DNA from: CAYJDR01 sp964368965
Lineage (GTDB): Bacteria > Chrysiogenota > Deferribacteres > Deferribacterales > Mucispirillaceae
Direction: 5' to 3'
NCBI GenBank assembly: GCA_964368965.1
Contig: CAYJDR010000025.1
Coordinates: 1-32,313 of the forward strand
Length of the DNA stretch: 32,313 nucleotides
This document shows, one piece after another, positions 15,063-23,487 of this stretch. The number at the start of each line of letters is the position of its first letter. The stretch's first letter is position 1. The notes under the pieces were generated by a model. It was not told the DNA's origin, did not search any database, and saw only the letters and a list, made by a program, of their open reading frames with translations. The translations under genes and the position numbers were made by a program.

Positions 15063-16214
15063 TTAATTTGCGGAACACCTTTTAAGTAAATTAGCAACTT
15101 CGGTGCGTCCTTCTTCATCAGCTAACATCATAGCTGTTTTTCCTTTTTGGTCAGATATGTACATATTAGCTTTGTTGTCTATTAAAGTTTGCACTGTTTC
15201 AAGGTGCCCTTCAGATGCTGCATACATAAGCGTTGTCCAGTCGAAACTGTTTTTTGCGTTAATATCAGCAGCATTGTTCAGCAATAGTTGTAAAACGTTG
15301 CTATGCCCATAAAAGCCTGCATACATGAGTGCATTATAGCCATATTTCCCTTTGATATGCACATCAGCTTTATTATCAAGCAATAGTTTTGCTGTGTCAT
15401 AATGCCCATCAATAGAGGCAAGCATTAGTGCTGTAGAACCATCATTATCTTGCTCGTTGATATTTGCTGAGTGTTCTAGCAATATTTCAACCGTATCTTT
15501 TTGACCATTTGATGAAGCATATATAAGGGCTGTTGCACCAATATCATTTTTCGCATCAATATTAGAGTTGTTTTCTAGCAACGTTTTAACTGCGCCACAA
15601 TGACCATAATACGCTGCAAACATAAGTGCTGTATACCCCTTGTGGTTGCGTGCTTCGATATCTGCACCGTTGTCTATTAATGTTTGTACTGCTCTACTTT
15701 GGCCATAATATGATGCTGTGAGTAAGGCGTTCATGTCTTCTTGTGCTTTTGCGCTAATGTTTGCGTTATATTTAATTAGCAGGCTGACAATGTTGCTGAA
15801 ACCACGTTCAGATGCATATATAAGTGCGTTACCGCCGCTATCGTCATGTACATCAACATCGGCACCGTGTGCTAGTAAAGTCTTTGTTATTTCATAGTGT
15901 CCTGATTGAGCTGCGACCATTAGCGCTGTGCTTCCGATTAGAGTTTTAGAGTTGACATTTGCGCCTTTGTTGATCAAGGCTAGTAGGATATCGTGCCTGT
16001 CGTAATATGCAGCGTACATAAGTAGCGTTGAGCCTTTTAGGTCAGTTGCTTTTATATTTATGTCGCTTAATATTAAGTGGCTTGCTTTGGCTGCATCATC
16101 GGCTATTATGGCCTCGACTAATTGTCCCTCAAGGGTTTTCACTTGTTTTATGGGTTCGTTGTCTGGAAAAATTTTGTCAACGATCACTTTCGTTGCTTTT
16201 GAAATAATACTCAT
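15063..16214 (-). CDS. Ankyrin-repeat protein, ten or more repeats
   Basis: The 383-residue protein is almost wholly ankyrin repeats. After an N-terminal 30 residues and one degenerate repeat, about ten 33-residue units run from residue 57 to 380, each with a G-x-T-A-L-M-x-A-A core and a linker such as LLAHGADVDVHD. No signal peptide or membrane helix is present, so it is cytosolic or exported by a system that does not need an N-terminal signal. Ankyrin proteins bind other proteins, and in host-associated bacteria some are secreted effectors; that role here is only a possibility. GAGG lies five bases before the ATG. It is followed by the MFS gene on the same strand, which has its own promoter. 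Confidence 0.92.
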   Translation of the reverse strand: MSIISKATKVIVDKIFPDNEPIKQVKTLEGQLVEAIIADDAAKASHLILSDINIKATDLKGSTLLMYAAYYDRHDILLALINKGANVNSKTLIGSTALMVAAQSGHYEITKTLLAHGADVDVHDDSGGNALIYASERGFSNIVSLLIKYNANISAKAQEDMNALLTASYYGQSRAVQTLIDNGADIEARNHKGYTALMFAAYYGHCGAVKTLLENNSNIDAKNDIGATALIYASSNGQKDTVEILLEHSANINEQDNDGSTALMLASIDGHYDTAKLLLDNKADVHIKGKYGYNALMYAGFYGHSNVLQLLLNNAADINAKNSFDWTTLMYAASEGHLETVQTLIDNKANMYISDQKGKTAMMLADEEGRTEVANLLKRCSAN

Positions 16215-16242
16215 TGTTGCCTCGTACTACTTGGTAACATAA

Positions 16243-16503
16243 ATATAGTATCAACTAATAAAAATTCAAGTACATATTTTAAATAAAAGCTTTGTTAGCC
16301 TTTTTAAGTCGTTTCCTTAGTTTTCATTACTTTCTCAACATTGGTGAGCAATTTTGTTTTTACAAGGTGTTTTGTTGAAATAATCTTTGACATATATTTG
16401 CAATGTTGCTACTTATAAATTGCGTGGTGAGTTCCTCGTCACATATTGCATTCAAGCAAATTCTACTTTTAATCAAGTAAATCATTTCAAAAGGACAAGT
16501 CAA
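16243..16503. other. Intergenic region ahead of the phage-like pair
   Basis: 261 bases without a supported gene. The right half holds a TTGACA at 16388-16393 without a good -10 at 17 bp; a TATAAA follows at 21 bp. It also has an 8-bp hairpin at 16424-16442 (GTGGTGAG/CTCGTCAC with G-T pairs) in what would be the leader of the 16504 gene. A regulated promoter is plausible but not proven. Confidence 0.35.
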
Positions 16504-16656
16504 ATGAAACCTACCAAAAAACAAACCCCAAAAAATCAGCCAACCAAAGAGCAACCAAAGAAAACTACAAAGAAAGCACCAAAAAGCGACCCATTGTTTT
16601 ACAAATACTTAGCTGATGAATCGAAGTATTACCCACGTAGCTGGTCTGGATATTAG
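16504..16656 (+). CDS. Small lysine-rich protein of unknown function
   Basis: I do not recognise this 50-residue protein. The frame is open from further upstream, but ATG at 16504 is preceded by AAGGAC at a suitable distance and is the better start. The first 27 residues are almost all Lys, Pro, Thr and Gln, probably disordered and nucleic-acid-binding in character. The rest (DPLFYKYLADESKYYPRSWSG) is aromatic-rich and could fold or bind a partner. Its stop overlaps the Shine-Dalgarno of the next gene, so the two form one operon. Small basic proteins of this kind are common in phage operons. Confidence 0.6.
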   Translation: MKPTKKQTPKNQPTKEQPKKTTKKAPKSDPLFYKYLADESKYYPRSWSGY

Positions 16657-16665
16657 GAGGCGATG

Positions 16666-17181
16666 ATGAATAAGAGCATAACATTTTCGCTACCAGACTT
16701 TACACATGCAGACGTCGTTGAGCAAGCTAAGCGTTTAAAAATTACTGACGAACAAACGTTTGTGGAGGGTGCAGAGTTATTGCTGAAACTTCATGACGGC
16801 AAAAAGGAGATAAAATCTCAAACAGACAATATCATCAAGCAAGCTTTTTCGCTACATAAGCAGTTGAAAGCAGAACAAGTTGCTGCGCTAAAGCCACTTG
16901 AAGAAGCTGAGGAACTGCTAAAAAACGAACTTGGGCAATACAATCAGACATATGGCTGTAAAGGCGTTGCAGATGGGTTATCGTTTATGACAGTGTATGA
17001 CGTACACGTAGAAGATAAAGCGAAGCTTGTTGCATATGTCGCTGAAAATCCTGAGTTTTTGAATTTTTTAAGTGTGGATGTTGTTGCAATAAAGCAATAT
17101 GCAAAAGCAACAGATTGCGCTATGCAGATAGCAGGCGTTGTGATTGAGAAAATTGAAAAAGCGAAGCCAACAGGTAGATAA
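16666..17181 (+). CDS. Phage-like coiled-coil protein of unknown function
   Basis: The 171-residue protein has no signal peptide or membrane helix. A helical region at about 45-95 contains EAEELLKNEL and AALKPLEEAEE and is probably coiled coil. A C-terminal domain reads VEDKAKLVAYVAENPEFLNF and then SVDVVAIKQYAKAT. That layout, with a linker ending in a TVYDV strand, resembles small proteins encoded beside recombination genes in many phages, but I cannot name a family. Two ATGs stand in tandem; AGGAGG at 16655-16660 is two bases from the first and five from the second, so I start at 16666. No other phage gene is near, so this is either a prophage remnant or a domesticated pair with the 16504 gene. 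Confidence 0.65.
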   Translation: MNKSITFSLPDFTHADVVEQAKRLKITDEQTFVEGAELLLKLHDGKKEIKSQTDNIIKQAFSLHKQLKAEQVAALKPLEEAEELLKNELGQYNQTYGCKGVADGLSFMTVYDVHVEDKAKLVAYVAENPEFLNFLSVDVVAIKQYAKATDCAMQIAGVVIEKIEKAKPTGR

Positions 17182-17187
17182 GAAAAT

Positions 17188-17214
17188 AGGGGGATTAACA
17201 AATCCCCCTTTATC
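17188..17214. terminator. Bidirectional terminator between the phage-like gene and yajQ
   Basis: AGGGGGATT (17188-17196), loop AACA and AATCCCCCT (17201-17209) form a perfect 9-bp hairpin. T-rich sequence lies on both sides (TTTAT on the plus strand, TATTTTC on the minus strand). It serves the convergent ends at 17181 and 17221. Confidence 0.88.
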
Positions 17215-17220
17215 GTTTAA

Positions 17221-17709
17221 TTAGCTTTTCATGTTGATGAAGTTTAGTGGTAGGTCTACTTTGTTTTTTAAAAGTGTCATTACGGCTTGTAGGTCGTCGA
17301 TTTTTTTACCTTCAACTCTGACTTTGCCGTCCATCACTGAAGCATTTACTTTGAGTTTGCTTTCTTTGATAGCAGAAGTGATTTTTTTAGCATTTTCTTT
17401 GTCGATGCCTTCTTTCACTTTCACTTCACGTTTCAGCATAGCGCCGCCAGCTTTTTCAACTTCGCCAAACTCTAGGAAACGGCTGTCCACTTTACGTTTT
17501 GTTGCGTTTACGATAAGCATTTCTTTTAAGATGTTCATCTTCATGTCGTCAGTTGTTACAAACTTAACGATTTTATCTTTTTTGTTTAAGTCAACTTCTG
17601 TGTTAGAGCCTTTGAAGTCGAACCTTGAGTTTAGTTCTTTCTTCAAGTTGTTTACGGCGTTGTCAAGCTCTTGTGTGTCGACTTCGCTAACTGTGTCAAA
17701 TGATGGCAT
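17221..17709 (-). CDS. yajQ: YajQ family nucleotide-binding protein
   Basis: The 162-residue protein matches the YajQ (UPF0234) family across its length. MPSFDTVSEVDTQELDNAVN is the diagnostic start; later landmarks are RFDFKGS, KMNILKEMLIVNATKR and VRVEGKKIDDLQAVM. The fold is two RRM-like domains that bind nucleotides or RNA. In Xanthomonas a YajQ protein is known to bind cyclic di-GMP and affect transcription, which is of note given the cyclase/phosphodiesterase pair about 4 kb away; function here is not shown. AAGGAGAG lies eight bases before the ATG. It follows mnmA by 26 bases on the same strand and probably shares its transcript. Confidence 0.95.
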   Translation of the reverse strand: MPSFDTVSEVDTQELDNAVNNLKKELNSRFDFKGSNTEVDLNKKDKIVKFVTTDDMKMNILKEMLIVNATKRKVDSRFLEFGEVEKAGGAMLKREVKVKEGIDKENAKKITSAIKESKLKVNASVMDGKVRVEGKKIDDLQAVMTLLKNKVDLPLNFINMKS

Positions 17710-17735
17710 AATTCTCTCCTTATACTTTATATTAT

Positions 17736-18797
17736 TTAAAAAATATCGTCAATAGTGCCGCCACCAACAACAAGGTTATCCTTGTAGAGTGCAACGGTTT
17801 GTCCTTTAGCAGGTGCAAATTGTGGCTTGTCGAACAGCACGAAACATTTTCCATCAGGTGCTTGTTCCATTTTGCAAGGCTCATCGTTCATTCTGTAGCG
17901 TAGCTTAGCAGATACATTATCAACAAGCTTTGCCATTGGCAAGAACGAGCAATCACGCAACACAACACCACGTTTAAACACGTTCTTTTTAACATCTAGT
18001 TGAACTTCGCCAGTTTTGCCGTCGACCGACTTTACATAAAGTGGCTCAGTATAGCTAATTGATAAGCCACGTCGCTGGCCTGGTGTATAGTTGTGTATGC
18101 CTTTATGTTTGCCTAATACTTTGCCGTTCATTGTGAAGTCACCCATGCGCCAGTTTTTAGAGTATGGCTCAAGGAATTCACGATAGTCTTTATCCATTAA
18201 GAAGCACGCTTCTTGGCTATCTGGTTTGTTTGCAACGGGTAGGCCATGTTCTTCTGCGATTTTTCTTGTGATTGATTTGTCAATCTGCCCAAGTGGGAAC
18301 TTCATCAAGTTTAAGTGGAACGGCTCAATCAAGCTTAAGTAGTAAGATTGATCTTTATTAGCGTCGCTTGCTTTTGTGATGTAGTTTTGCCCATCTACGT
18401 TTTTAAGCGAAGCATAATGGCCAGTAATTATGCTTGTGGCGTCATATTTTTGCATAGCGTCAAACAGGTATTTTGTTTTTGCTACACGGTTACATCTTGA
18501 GCATGGGTTAGGTGTGCGCCCCATTTTATATTCCCTGATGTAGTGATTAATAACATCTTGAGAGAACGACTCGGTGCAATCCTCTAAGTGCCACTCAATG
18601 TCTAAAAATTCAGCGACGCGTTTTGCATCGTCATAAAAGCTGTCGTCATTGCCAAACATTTTTAGTGTAATACCAATAACTTGGCAGCCAGCTTGCTTTG
18701 CGAGCATAGCAGTCACAGAGCTATCCACTCCGCCAGACATAGCTACAATAACTCGCTCATCTTTTTTAAAATCTTTTGTTAATAACGTTAAATCCAT
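17736..18797 (-). CDS. mnmA: MnmA, tRNA 2-thiouridylase
   Basis: MnmA adds sulfur to uridine 34 of the tRNAs for Glu, Gln and Lys, using ATP. The 353-residue protein has the PP-loop SGGVDSS at residues 21-27, the tRNA recognition and Cys segment NPCSRCN (catalytic Cys99, with a nearby Cys102), HYASL, and the second catalytic Cys198 in SQEACF. A C-terminal beta domain ends in PAKGQTVALYKDNLVVGGGTI, as in the family. The frame opens at a TTG (18812), but the ATG at 18797 gives a normal start. Neither has a convincing Shine-Dalgarno; the promoter lies six bases from the ATG. yajQ follows. Confidence 0.95.
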   Translation of the reverse strand: MDLTLLTKDFKKDERVIVAMSGGVDSSVTAMLAKQAGCQVIGITLKMFGNDDSFYDDAKRVAEFLDIEWHLEDCTESFSQDVINHYIREYKMGRTPNPCSRCNRVAKTKYLFDAMQKYDATSIITGHYASLKNVDGQNYITKASDANKDQSYYLSLIEPFHLNLMKFPLGQIDKSITRKIAEEHGLPVANKPDSQEACFLMDKDYREFLEPYSKNWRMGDFTMNGKVLGKHKGIHNYTPGQRRGLSISYTEPLYVKSVDGKTGEVQLDVKKNVFKRGVVLRDCSFLPMAKLVDNVSAKLRYRMNDEPCKMEQAPDGKCFVLFDKPQFAPAKGQTVALYKDNLVVGGGTIDDIF

Positions 18798-18803
18798 ACC
18801 GAG

Positions 18804-18832
18804 TTTATACAATATTTCTGCGCTATAATCAA
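18804..18832 (-). promoter_or_regulatory. Promoter of mnmA, predicted leaderless
   Basis: On the minus strand TTGATT, a 17-bp spacer and TATAAA are followed by six bases (CTCGGT) and the ATG at 18797. The start of transcription should fall on or next to the ATG, the same spacing as the HD-GYP promoter. Confidence 0.5.
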
Positions 18833-18850
18833 CTTTAATGTTAAAAACTA

Positions 18851-18879
18851 TTGAAAATAGGTGTGCTTGCTGTTATATT
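18851..18879 (+). promoter_or_regulatory. Promoter of rnpB
   Basis: TTGAAA (18851-18856), a 17-bp spacer and TATATT (18874-18879). Transcription should start near 18886, a few bases before the first RNase P helix. Confidence 0.7.
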
Positions 18880-18890
18880 AGCACCGCAAT

Positions 18891-19238
18891 GATGGGTGTG
18901 CGAGCAGTCGCTGGTGTTTTATACATTAGAGGAAAGTCTGGACACCATAGAGCAGAATGACTGATAACCTCAGTTCGCAGAGATGCGGGGAAAGCGTTAC
19001 AGAAAATAACCGCCTATTTATTAGGTAAGGGTGAAAAGGTGAGGTAAGAGCTTACCGACTAGCTGGTAACAGTTGGTGCCGAACAAGCCCCATTTGGTGC
19101 AAGGCAAATAGTAGCGAGGGCTGCTCGTCCGTTTTAGCTATGGGTTAGCTGCACGATATGCTTGGCAACAAGTATGCTAGATAAATGACTGCTACATATT
19201 TTTATATGTTACAGAATCCGGCTTATAGCATGCCCATC
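18891..19238 (+). ncRNA. rnpB: RNase P RNA
   Basis: This RNA is the catalytic part of the enzyme that trims the 5' leaders of tRNAs. The universal block GAGGAAAGTCTGGACACC lies near 18929-18946, and the matching 3' block ACAGAATCCGGCTTA at 19211-19225; these form the P4 core. The ends pair as P1: GATGGGTGTGC (18891-18901) with GCATGCCCATC (19228-19238), 11 bp with two G-T wobbles. The length of about 350 bases and the internal GGTAAGGGTGAAAAGGTG segment fit bacterial type A. It diverges from mnmA, and a promoter precedes it. Confidence 0.96.
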
Positions 19239-19283
19239 TTGCGTTTTAATAAAATTTAGGTAATTGTGGAAATAGGTTAGATA

Positions 19284-19318
19284 GGGCAAGCGATGACTTG
19301 CCCTTGTTGCGTTTATTT
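19284..19318 (+). terminator. Terminator after rnpB
   Basis: GGGCAAG (19284-19290), a 6-base loop and CTTGCCC (19297-19303) form a 7-bp hairpin. It is followed by TTGTTGCG and then a T-rich run, so the U tract is imperfect. The convergent gene ending at 19313 may share it. Confidence 0.6.
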
Positions 19319-19618
19319 TTTAATTCTTTTGAGTATGTCGTCTTTCTTTTCAAACTTTGTAGAGCTGTCGTCACGGAAAATTCCTTGATGGTAGCCAGAG
19401 TTATCTACTTCTTTCTTTTTTATATACTTTACTTCGTAGTCGAAAGTATCTGTAGTTTGTTTAAGTTCCTTATATTGTTTAACAAGGTGTAAGATGTAAG
19501 CAAGTATTAACACTGCAAATGCTGCAGCCATGAATATCAAAAATACTAAGCTTGAGCCAGAAAGTTTAAAGCCCAGATAATCTTGCATGCTTTTTGATAG
19601 TTCAGCGTATGTTATCAT
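19313..19618 (-). CDS. Small single-pass membrane protein, unknown function
   Basis: I do not recognise this protein of 101 residues. The frame starts at an ATG at 19630, but GGAGG lies inside that region, five bases before the ATG at 19618, which is the better start. A soluble N-terminus of about 20 residues is followed by one membrane helix (SLVFLIFMAAAFAVLILAYIL, shown here in shortened form as residues about 22-43). A cytosolic tail rich in Lys, Asp and Glu follows, probably partly coiled coil. It has its own promoter and stands alone between rnpB and the phosphonate operon. Confidence 0.7.
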   Translation of the reverse strand: MITYAELSKSMQDYLGFKLSGSSLVFLIFMAAAFAVLILAYILHLVKQYKELKQTTDTFDYEVKYIKKKEVDNSGYHQGIFRDDSSTKFEKKDDILKRIKK

Positions 19619-19643
19619 TAAGTCCTCCATATATGGTTATGTC

Positions 19644-19672
19644 ATAATACTACACTTTTAGCTACTAGTCAA
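19644..19672 (-). promoter_or_regulatory. Promoter of the small membrane protein gene
   Basis: On the minus strand TTGACT (19672-19667), a 17-bp spacer and TATTAT (19649-19644), about 25 bases before the start at 19618. Confidence 0.65.
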
Positions 19673-19707
19673 TGCAAAGCGACGATGTCATAATAAATTT
19701 GCGCATG

Positions 19708-19753
19708 AAAATACCCTGAAGCGATGGTCGATCAACTTCAGGGTATTTTATTA
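19708..19753 (-). terminator. Terminator of the phosphonate operon
   Basis: AAAATACCCTGAAG (19708-19721) and CTTCAGGGTATTTT (19736-19749) form a perfect 14-bp hairpin with a 14-base loop. It begins about 25 bases after the stop of the binding-protein gene. The A/T ends let it work in both directions. Confidence 0.85.
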
Positions 19754-19776
19754 TGTTATCTAAGTAGGGGTGACAA

Positions 19777-20778
19777 TTATTGGTTATATCTTTTGCTCCA
19801 GTCGCTTAAGATAGTTTGTTTGTTGTCAGATATCCATTGTAGGTCGATGTCTATTAGTTGGTCAATAGGGTTTGCTGGGTAACCTTTTGGAGTAGGGATA
19901 TCAGTTTTTACAGCTGTAATACCGTAAGTTTTAGCATAAACTTGCATAGGCTCTTGAGAGATTGTCCAGTCAACAAAGATTTTTGCTTCTTCTTTGATTG
20001 TTGGTTTGTTTACAAGTGCGTTTGCTTCAAGGTCATATCCAGAGCCTTCTTTTGGGAAGATAACTTCGATTGGCGAGCCATTGTTTTTCAAAAAGATTGC
20101 AGGATAGTCATAAGTTAAGCCGATAGGGTATTCACCAGCAGCAGCATCACGCCCAGGTTTTGAGCCAGAGTGAGAGTAGATACCTATGTTTTTATGTAGT
20201 GCATCTAAAAATTCCCAGCCTTTTTCTTCGCCCATAGCTTGTAAAATACCAGCAACGATGAAGAAACCAGTACCAGATGAGTTAGGGTTAGGCATAGTGA
20301 TAAGGCCTTTATATTCAGGCTTAGTTAAGTCTGTTAAAGTTGTTGGAAGTGCGATACCTTTTTTTTCTAACTCAACTTTGTTTGCAACAATAGTTGTGAA
20401 AACTGCTGTGTTTGCAATCCATTTAGGTTCCTTGCTTCCATCTTTAAATTTAGGGTTGATTTTATCAGCGCCTTTTGCGTTGTAGCCAGCAAGTACATTA
20501 TCTTTGTCGATAGCGATTAAGCTAGTTACTGGTATGCTCCAGATAACGTCTGCTTGTGGGTTAGCTTTTTCTGCAAGTAACCTTGATGTGATGATACCGC
20601 CTGAATCTCTCACTATGTTTACTTTGATGTCTGGGTGTTGTGCGTTAAATTTTTCAAGTAGCACAGGGATTTGTTCATCCTCTAGTGCTGTGTAGACTGT
20701 TAGTTCCTTTTGCGCTGCTTCTTTGTTGACACATGCTGTCACGAATAATGCAGCTAATAATGTTAGTAATTTTTTCAT
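19777..20778 (-). CDS. phnS: 2-aminoethylphosphonate ABC transporter binding lipoprotein
   Basis: The 333-residue protein captures substrate in the periplasm for the ABC transporter encoded upstream. It has a lipoprotein signal with lipobox FVTAC (Cys at about residue 16), so it is membrane-anchored, as expected if this is the inner-membrane leaflet. The mature part begins KELTVYTALEDEQIPVLLEKF and continues with NIVRDSGGIITSRLLAEK and ADVIWSIP, the pattern of the Fe(III)/phosphonate group of type 2 binding proteins (PhnS2-like). A central SGTGFFIVAGILQAMGEEKGW is typical. Neighbouring phnW and phnX set the substrate as 2-aminoethylphosphonate rather than iron. It follows the permease by one base. 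Confidence 0.88.
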   Translation of the reverse strand: MKKLLTLLAALFVTACVNKEAAQKELTVYTALEDEQIPVLLEKFNAQHPDIKVNIVRDSGGIITSRLLAEKANPQADVIWSIPVTSLIAIDKDNVLAGYNAKGADKINPKFKDGSKEPKWIANTAVFTTIVANKVELEKKGIALPTTLTDLTKPEYKGLITMPNPNSSGTGFFIVAGILQAMGEEKGWEFLDALHKNIGIYSHSGSKPGRDAAAGEYPIGLTYDYPAIFLKNNGSPIEVIFPKEGSGYDLEANALVNKPTIKEEAKIFVDWTISQEPMQVYAKTYGITAVKTDIPTPKGYPANPIDQLIDIDLQWISDNKQTILSDWSKRYNQ

Positions 20779-20779
20779 A

Positions 20780-22489
20780 TTACTTTCTCCTTTTTTTTAA
20801 AATACTTTTTGTTGTATCAATTATTAATCTTACTAAAATATTTGTTATGATAATCAATATCCCCATTGCCGCAGCTTTTGCAACTTCGCCCCTATCAGAC
20901 AGGTTGACGATTGCAACTGATGCAAGGTTAGATGTAGGTGTGTATAAGAACACAACCGCAGAGATTGTTACCATAGATTGTACGAACAGATAGCTGAAAC
21001 TCTCTAGTATAGAAACGTTTGATAAAGGTAAATTGACTTTAAAGAATGTTTTATACCAAGGGATGTTCATAGATGCGCTGATTGATTCATACTCTTTATC
21101 TTGCTTCTTTAGCGACGTTGTGTGCATTAAGAAACTTGAAGTGTATAAGTGCACAATGTTTGCAAGTATGAGTATCATCCATGTTCCATATATGCCATTG
21201 AACGGGTTTGCAATGCTAATGCCAAAGATATCGAACGATTTTGCATTGAAAAATAGTATGTATGATATACCAATAACCATACCAGGCAATGTCAATGGCA
21301 CAAGCGACACTAAATATGTCAACCTTCTCACACGTGTGAAAGAGTTGTTTTTCTCTATCAAATAAGCTGATAGAAAAGTGATTGCTGTTCCGAAAATTGC
21401 AGTGAATAGTGCGATCATGATAGAGTTGAAATAAAACTCCCACGAGCTACCGTTTAAGTTAGTGAATGTAAAATTGCTCAATGTAGGCGTTAAGTCGTAA
21501 GGCCATAGCTGAACAAGCGATGCAACAAGCACTATAAGCAAGAACGCTAAAACACCGAATGAAATCATTGCGCAGTATATCTCAAAGAAGATATCTTGTT
21601 TTTTATTCTTTTTACATACGAATGGTTTAGATTTTGCGTTGACGGAATCTCTGTTTTTGGCAATCTTATCAATGATTAGCGATAATAATGACGGCAACAT
21701 CAATAATATGCTAACAACTGCACCCATGCTAAAGTTGTGCTGACCTACGACTTGTTTGTATACGTCAGTCGCAAGCACGTTGAAGTTTCCACCGATAACT
21801 TTTGGTGCGCCGAAGTCTGTAAAAGATAGCGAAAATGCAACAAACATTGCAGATATTATGCCATACTTTGCATTAGGTAGTGTGATTGTTCTGAATTGCT
21901 CCCACTGTGATGCACCAAGCATGTCAGCTGCTTCATACATGCGGTAATCTGTGTTTGATAATGCTACATACGTTAGCAAAAACGTTTGTGGAAGTGTATA
22001 TAACACTTCTGATATGATTATCCCTAACGCTCCATAAATCGGTAACTCAAATGTGAAAGGGAGTAATCCGAAAAAACCGTTAGTGATAACACCTTGAAAC
22101 CCAAATAGGTAAACAAGCCCGATACCGTAAAGCATAGTTGGTGCAAATAACGGCAAAAATATCATATAGTGGTAAATAGACTTAAACTTGATAGCCGTCC
22201 TACTAATACCATAAGCATAGAGGAAGCCAAGAGTAACAGATATGACTGTTGTAACGCTTGAAACAAATATCGTGTTGAGTACAGACACGCTCAAGTTAGG
22301 CGACTGGAAGTATATGACAAAGTTATCAATACCAACAAACCTACCTGTTGGGTCAATGAACGCATATCTAAAAAGGCTAATCATTGGAAGGATGATTGCA
22401 ACAATAAGGAATATCAACATGCCAAATGTAAGCACGTTTTTAAACTTGTCAGCAACCTCAGCACTTGAAGAGTAAGTGTGGTTAGCCAT
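20780..22489 (-). CDS. phnU: Fused two-domain ABC permease for 2-aminoethylphosphonate
   Basis: The 569-residue protein holds two BPD_transp_1 permease domains in one chain, as in the PhnU2 group and the iron FbpB group. Each has an EAA-type loop for contact with the ATPase: EAADMLGASQWEQFRTITLP at about 190-210 and SISASMNIPWYKTFFKVNLP near 480-500. About twelve membrane helices are visible. The frame opens at an upstream codon (22507), but ATG at 22489 lies eight bases into the end of the ATPase gene and begins MANHTYSS; I take that as the start. Coupling to both neighbours is tight. Confidence 0.88.
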   Translation of the reverse strand: MANHTYSSSAEVADKFKNVLTFGMLIFLIVAIILPMISLFRYAFIDPTGRFVGIDNFVIYFQSPNLSVSVLNTIFVSSVTTVISVTLGFLYAYGISRTAIKFKSIYHYMIFLPLFAPTMLYGIGLVYLFGFQGVITNGFFGLLPFTFELPIYGALGIIISEVLYTLPQTFLLTYVALSNTDYRMYEAADMLGASQWEQFRTITLPNAKYGIISAMFVAFSLSFTDFGAPKVIGGNFNVLATDVYKQVVGQHNFSMGAVVSILLMLPSLLSLIIDKIAKNRDSVNAKSKPFVCKKNKKQDIFFEIYCAMISFGVLAFLLIVLVASLVQLWPYDLTPTLSNFTFTNLNGSSWEFYFNSIMIALFTAIFGTAITFLSAYLIEKNNSFTRVRRLTYLVSLVPLTLPGMVIGISYILFFNAKSFDIFGISIANPFNGIYGTWMILILANIVHLYTSSFLMHTTSLKKQDKEYESISASMNIPWYKTFFKVNLPLSNVSILESFSYLFVQSMVTISAVVFLYTPTSNLASVAIVNLSDRGEVAKAAAMGILIIITNILVRLIIDTTKSILKKRRK

Positions 22490-23483
22490 TTGCGTACTCC
22501 AACACATAGTCTTTATCGAGTTCTAAGAAAAATTTCATATCACGCACAAGTTCCGTGTTTTTTAAGATGTTGCTAGAAACATCAATATCAATTTTACATT
22601 TTGGCTCTTCAACTTTTAAGCGAAGTCTATAGAAAGAGCCACGATATTCCCAGCTTCTGAGTGTGCCTTCAATAGTATCTTCGTTAGCTTCTTCACGTAT
22701 TAAAACGTGTTCTGGGCGGATAGCTTTTGTGCCTTCATCATCTCTGATGAAGTTTACAGCGCCTATGAAGTCTGCAACGAACTCATTTACTGGCGAGTCA
22801 TATATTTCGCTAGGTGAGCCAATTTGTACAACTTCGCCGTTATTCATTACAACGATTTTGTCACTCATTGTTAGTGCTTCTTCTTGGTCGTGTGTAACCA
22901 TGATAGTTGTGATACCTAATCGTTGGATTTTCTTAATATCACGGCGAAGCTTTGCCCTAACTTTTGCATCTAGTGCCGATAACGGTTCATCTAGCAATAA
23001 AATTTTTGGCGATAGCACCATTGCTCTTGCTAGTGCTACACGTTGTTGTTGTCCGCCACTCATTTCTGATGGGTATTTATCCTTGCCTTTGCTTAAACCA
23101 ACAAGGCTTAATGCTCTGTTGACTTCTTTTTCAATACGCTCTGGAGATTTTTTTTGTTGCTTTAATCCGTAGGCGATATTGTCATAAGCTGTCATGTTTG
23201 GAAACAACGCATAAGACTGAAAAACCATACCAAAGCCACGTTTGCCAGGGTGGAGTTTTGTAAGCTCTCTATCTTCAAAAGTGATAGAGCCGTTATCAGC
23301 TGTTTCAAGCCCTGCCAGTATGCGAAGCATTGTAGTTTTTCCACAGCCTGATGGCCCTAAAAAACATACAAATTCTCCAGCGTTGATTGATATGTTTATA
23401 TCGTTCAAAACCTTTGTGTTACCAAAAGTTTTGTTTATGCCTTTAATTTCTAGCGTTGATTGTTCAATATTTTCCATATTCAT
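22482..23483 (-). CDS. phnT: ABC ATPase for 2-aminoethylphosphonate uptake
   Basis: The 333-residue ATPase drives the phosphonate transporter. Walker A is GPSGCGKT (43-50), the Q-loop is MVFQS (86-90), the signature is MSGGQQQRV (141-149), Walker B is ILLLDEP (161-167) with a D-loop SALDA, and the H-loop is VTHDQEE. The C-terminal 90 residues form a TOBE-like regulatory domain with IRPEHVLIREE, as in PotA/FbpC/PhnT. A second ATG at 23477 is six bases from GTGAG and may be the true start. It starts five bases after the phnW stop and overlaps the permease gene. Confidence 0.9.
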   Translation of the reverse strand: MNMENIEQSTLEIKGINKTFGNTKVLNDINISINAGEFVCFLGPSGCGKTTMLRILAGLETADNGSITFEDRELTKLHPGKRGFGMVFQSYALFPNMTAYDNIAYGLKQQKKSPERIEKEVNRALSLVGLSKGKDKYPSEMSGGQQQRVALARAMVLSPKILLLDEPLSALDAKVRAKLRRDIKKIQRLGITTIMVTHDQEEALTMSDKIVVMNNGEVVQIGSPSEIYDSPVNEFVADFIGAVNFIRDDEGTKAIRPEHVLIREEANEDTIEGTLRSWEYRGSFYRLRLKVEEPKCKIDIDVSSNILKNTELVRDMKFFLELDKDYVLEYANG

Positions 23484-23487
23484 CTCA

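Noticed and set aside
17231..17755. 174-codon frame opposite yajQ
   Set aside because: It is the antisense shadow of a clearly recognised gene and has no start signal.
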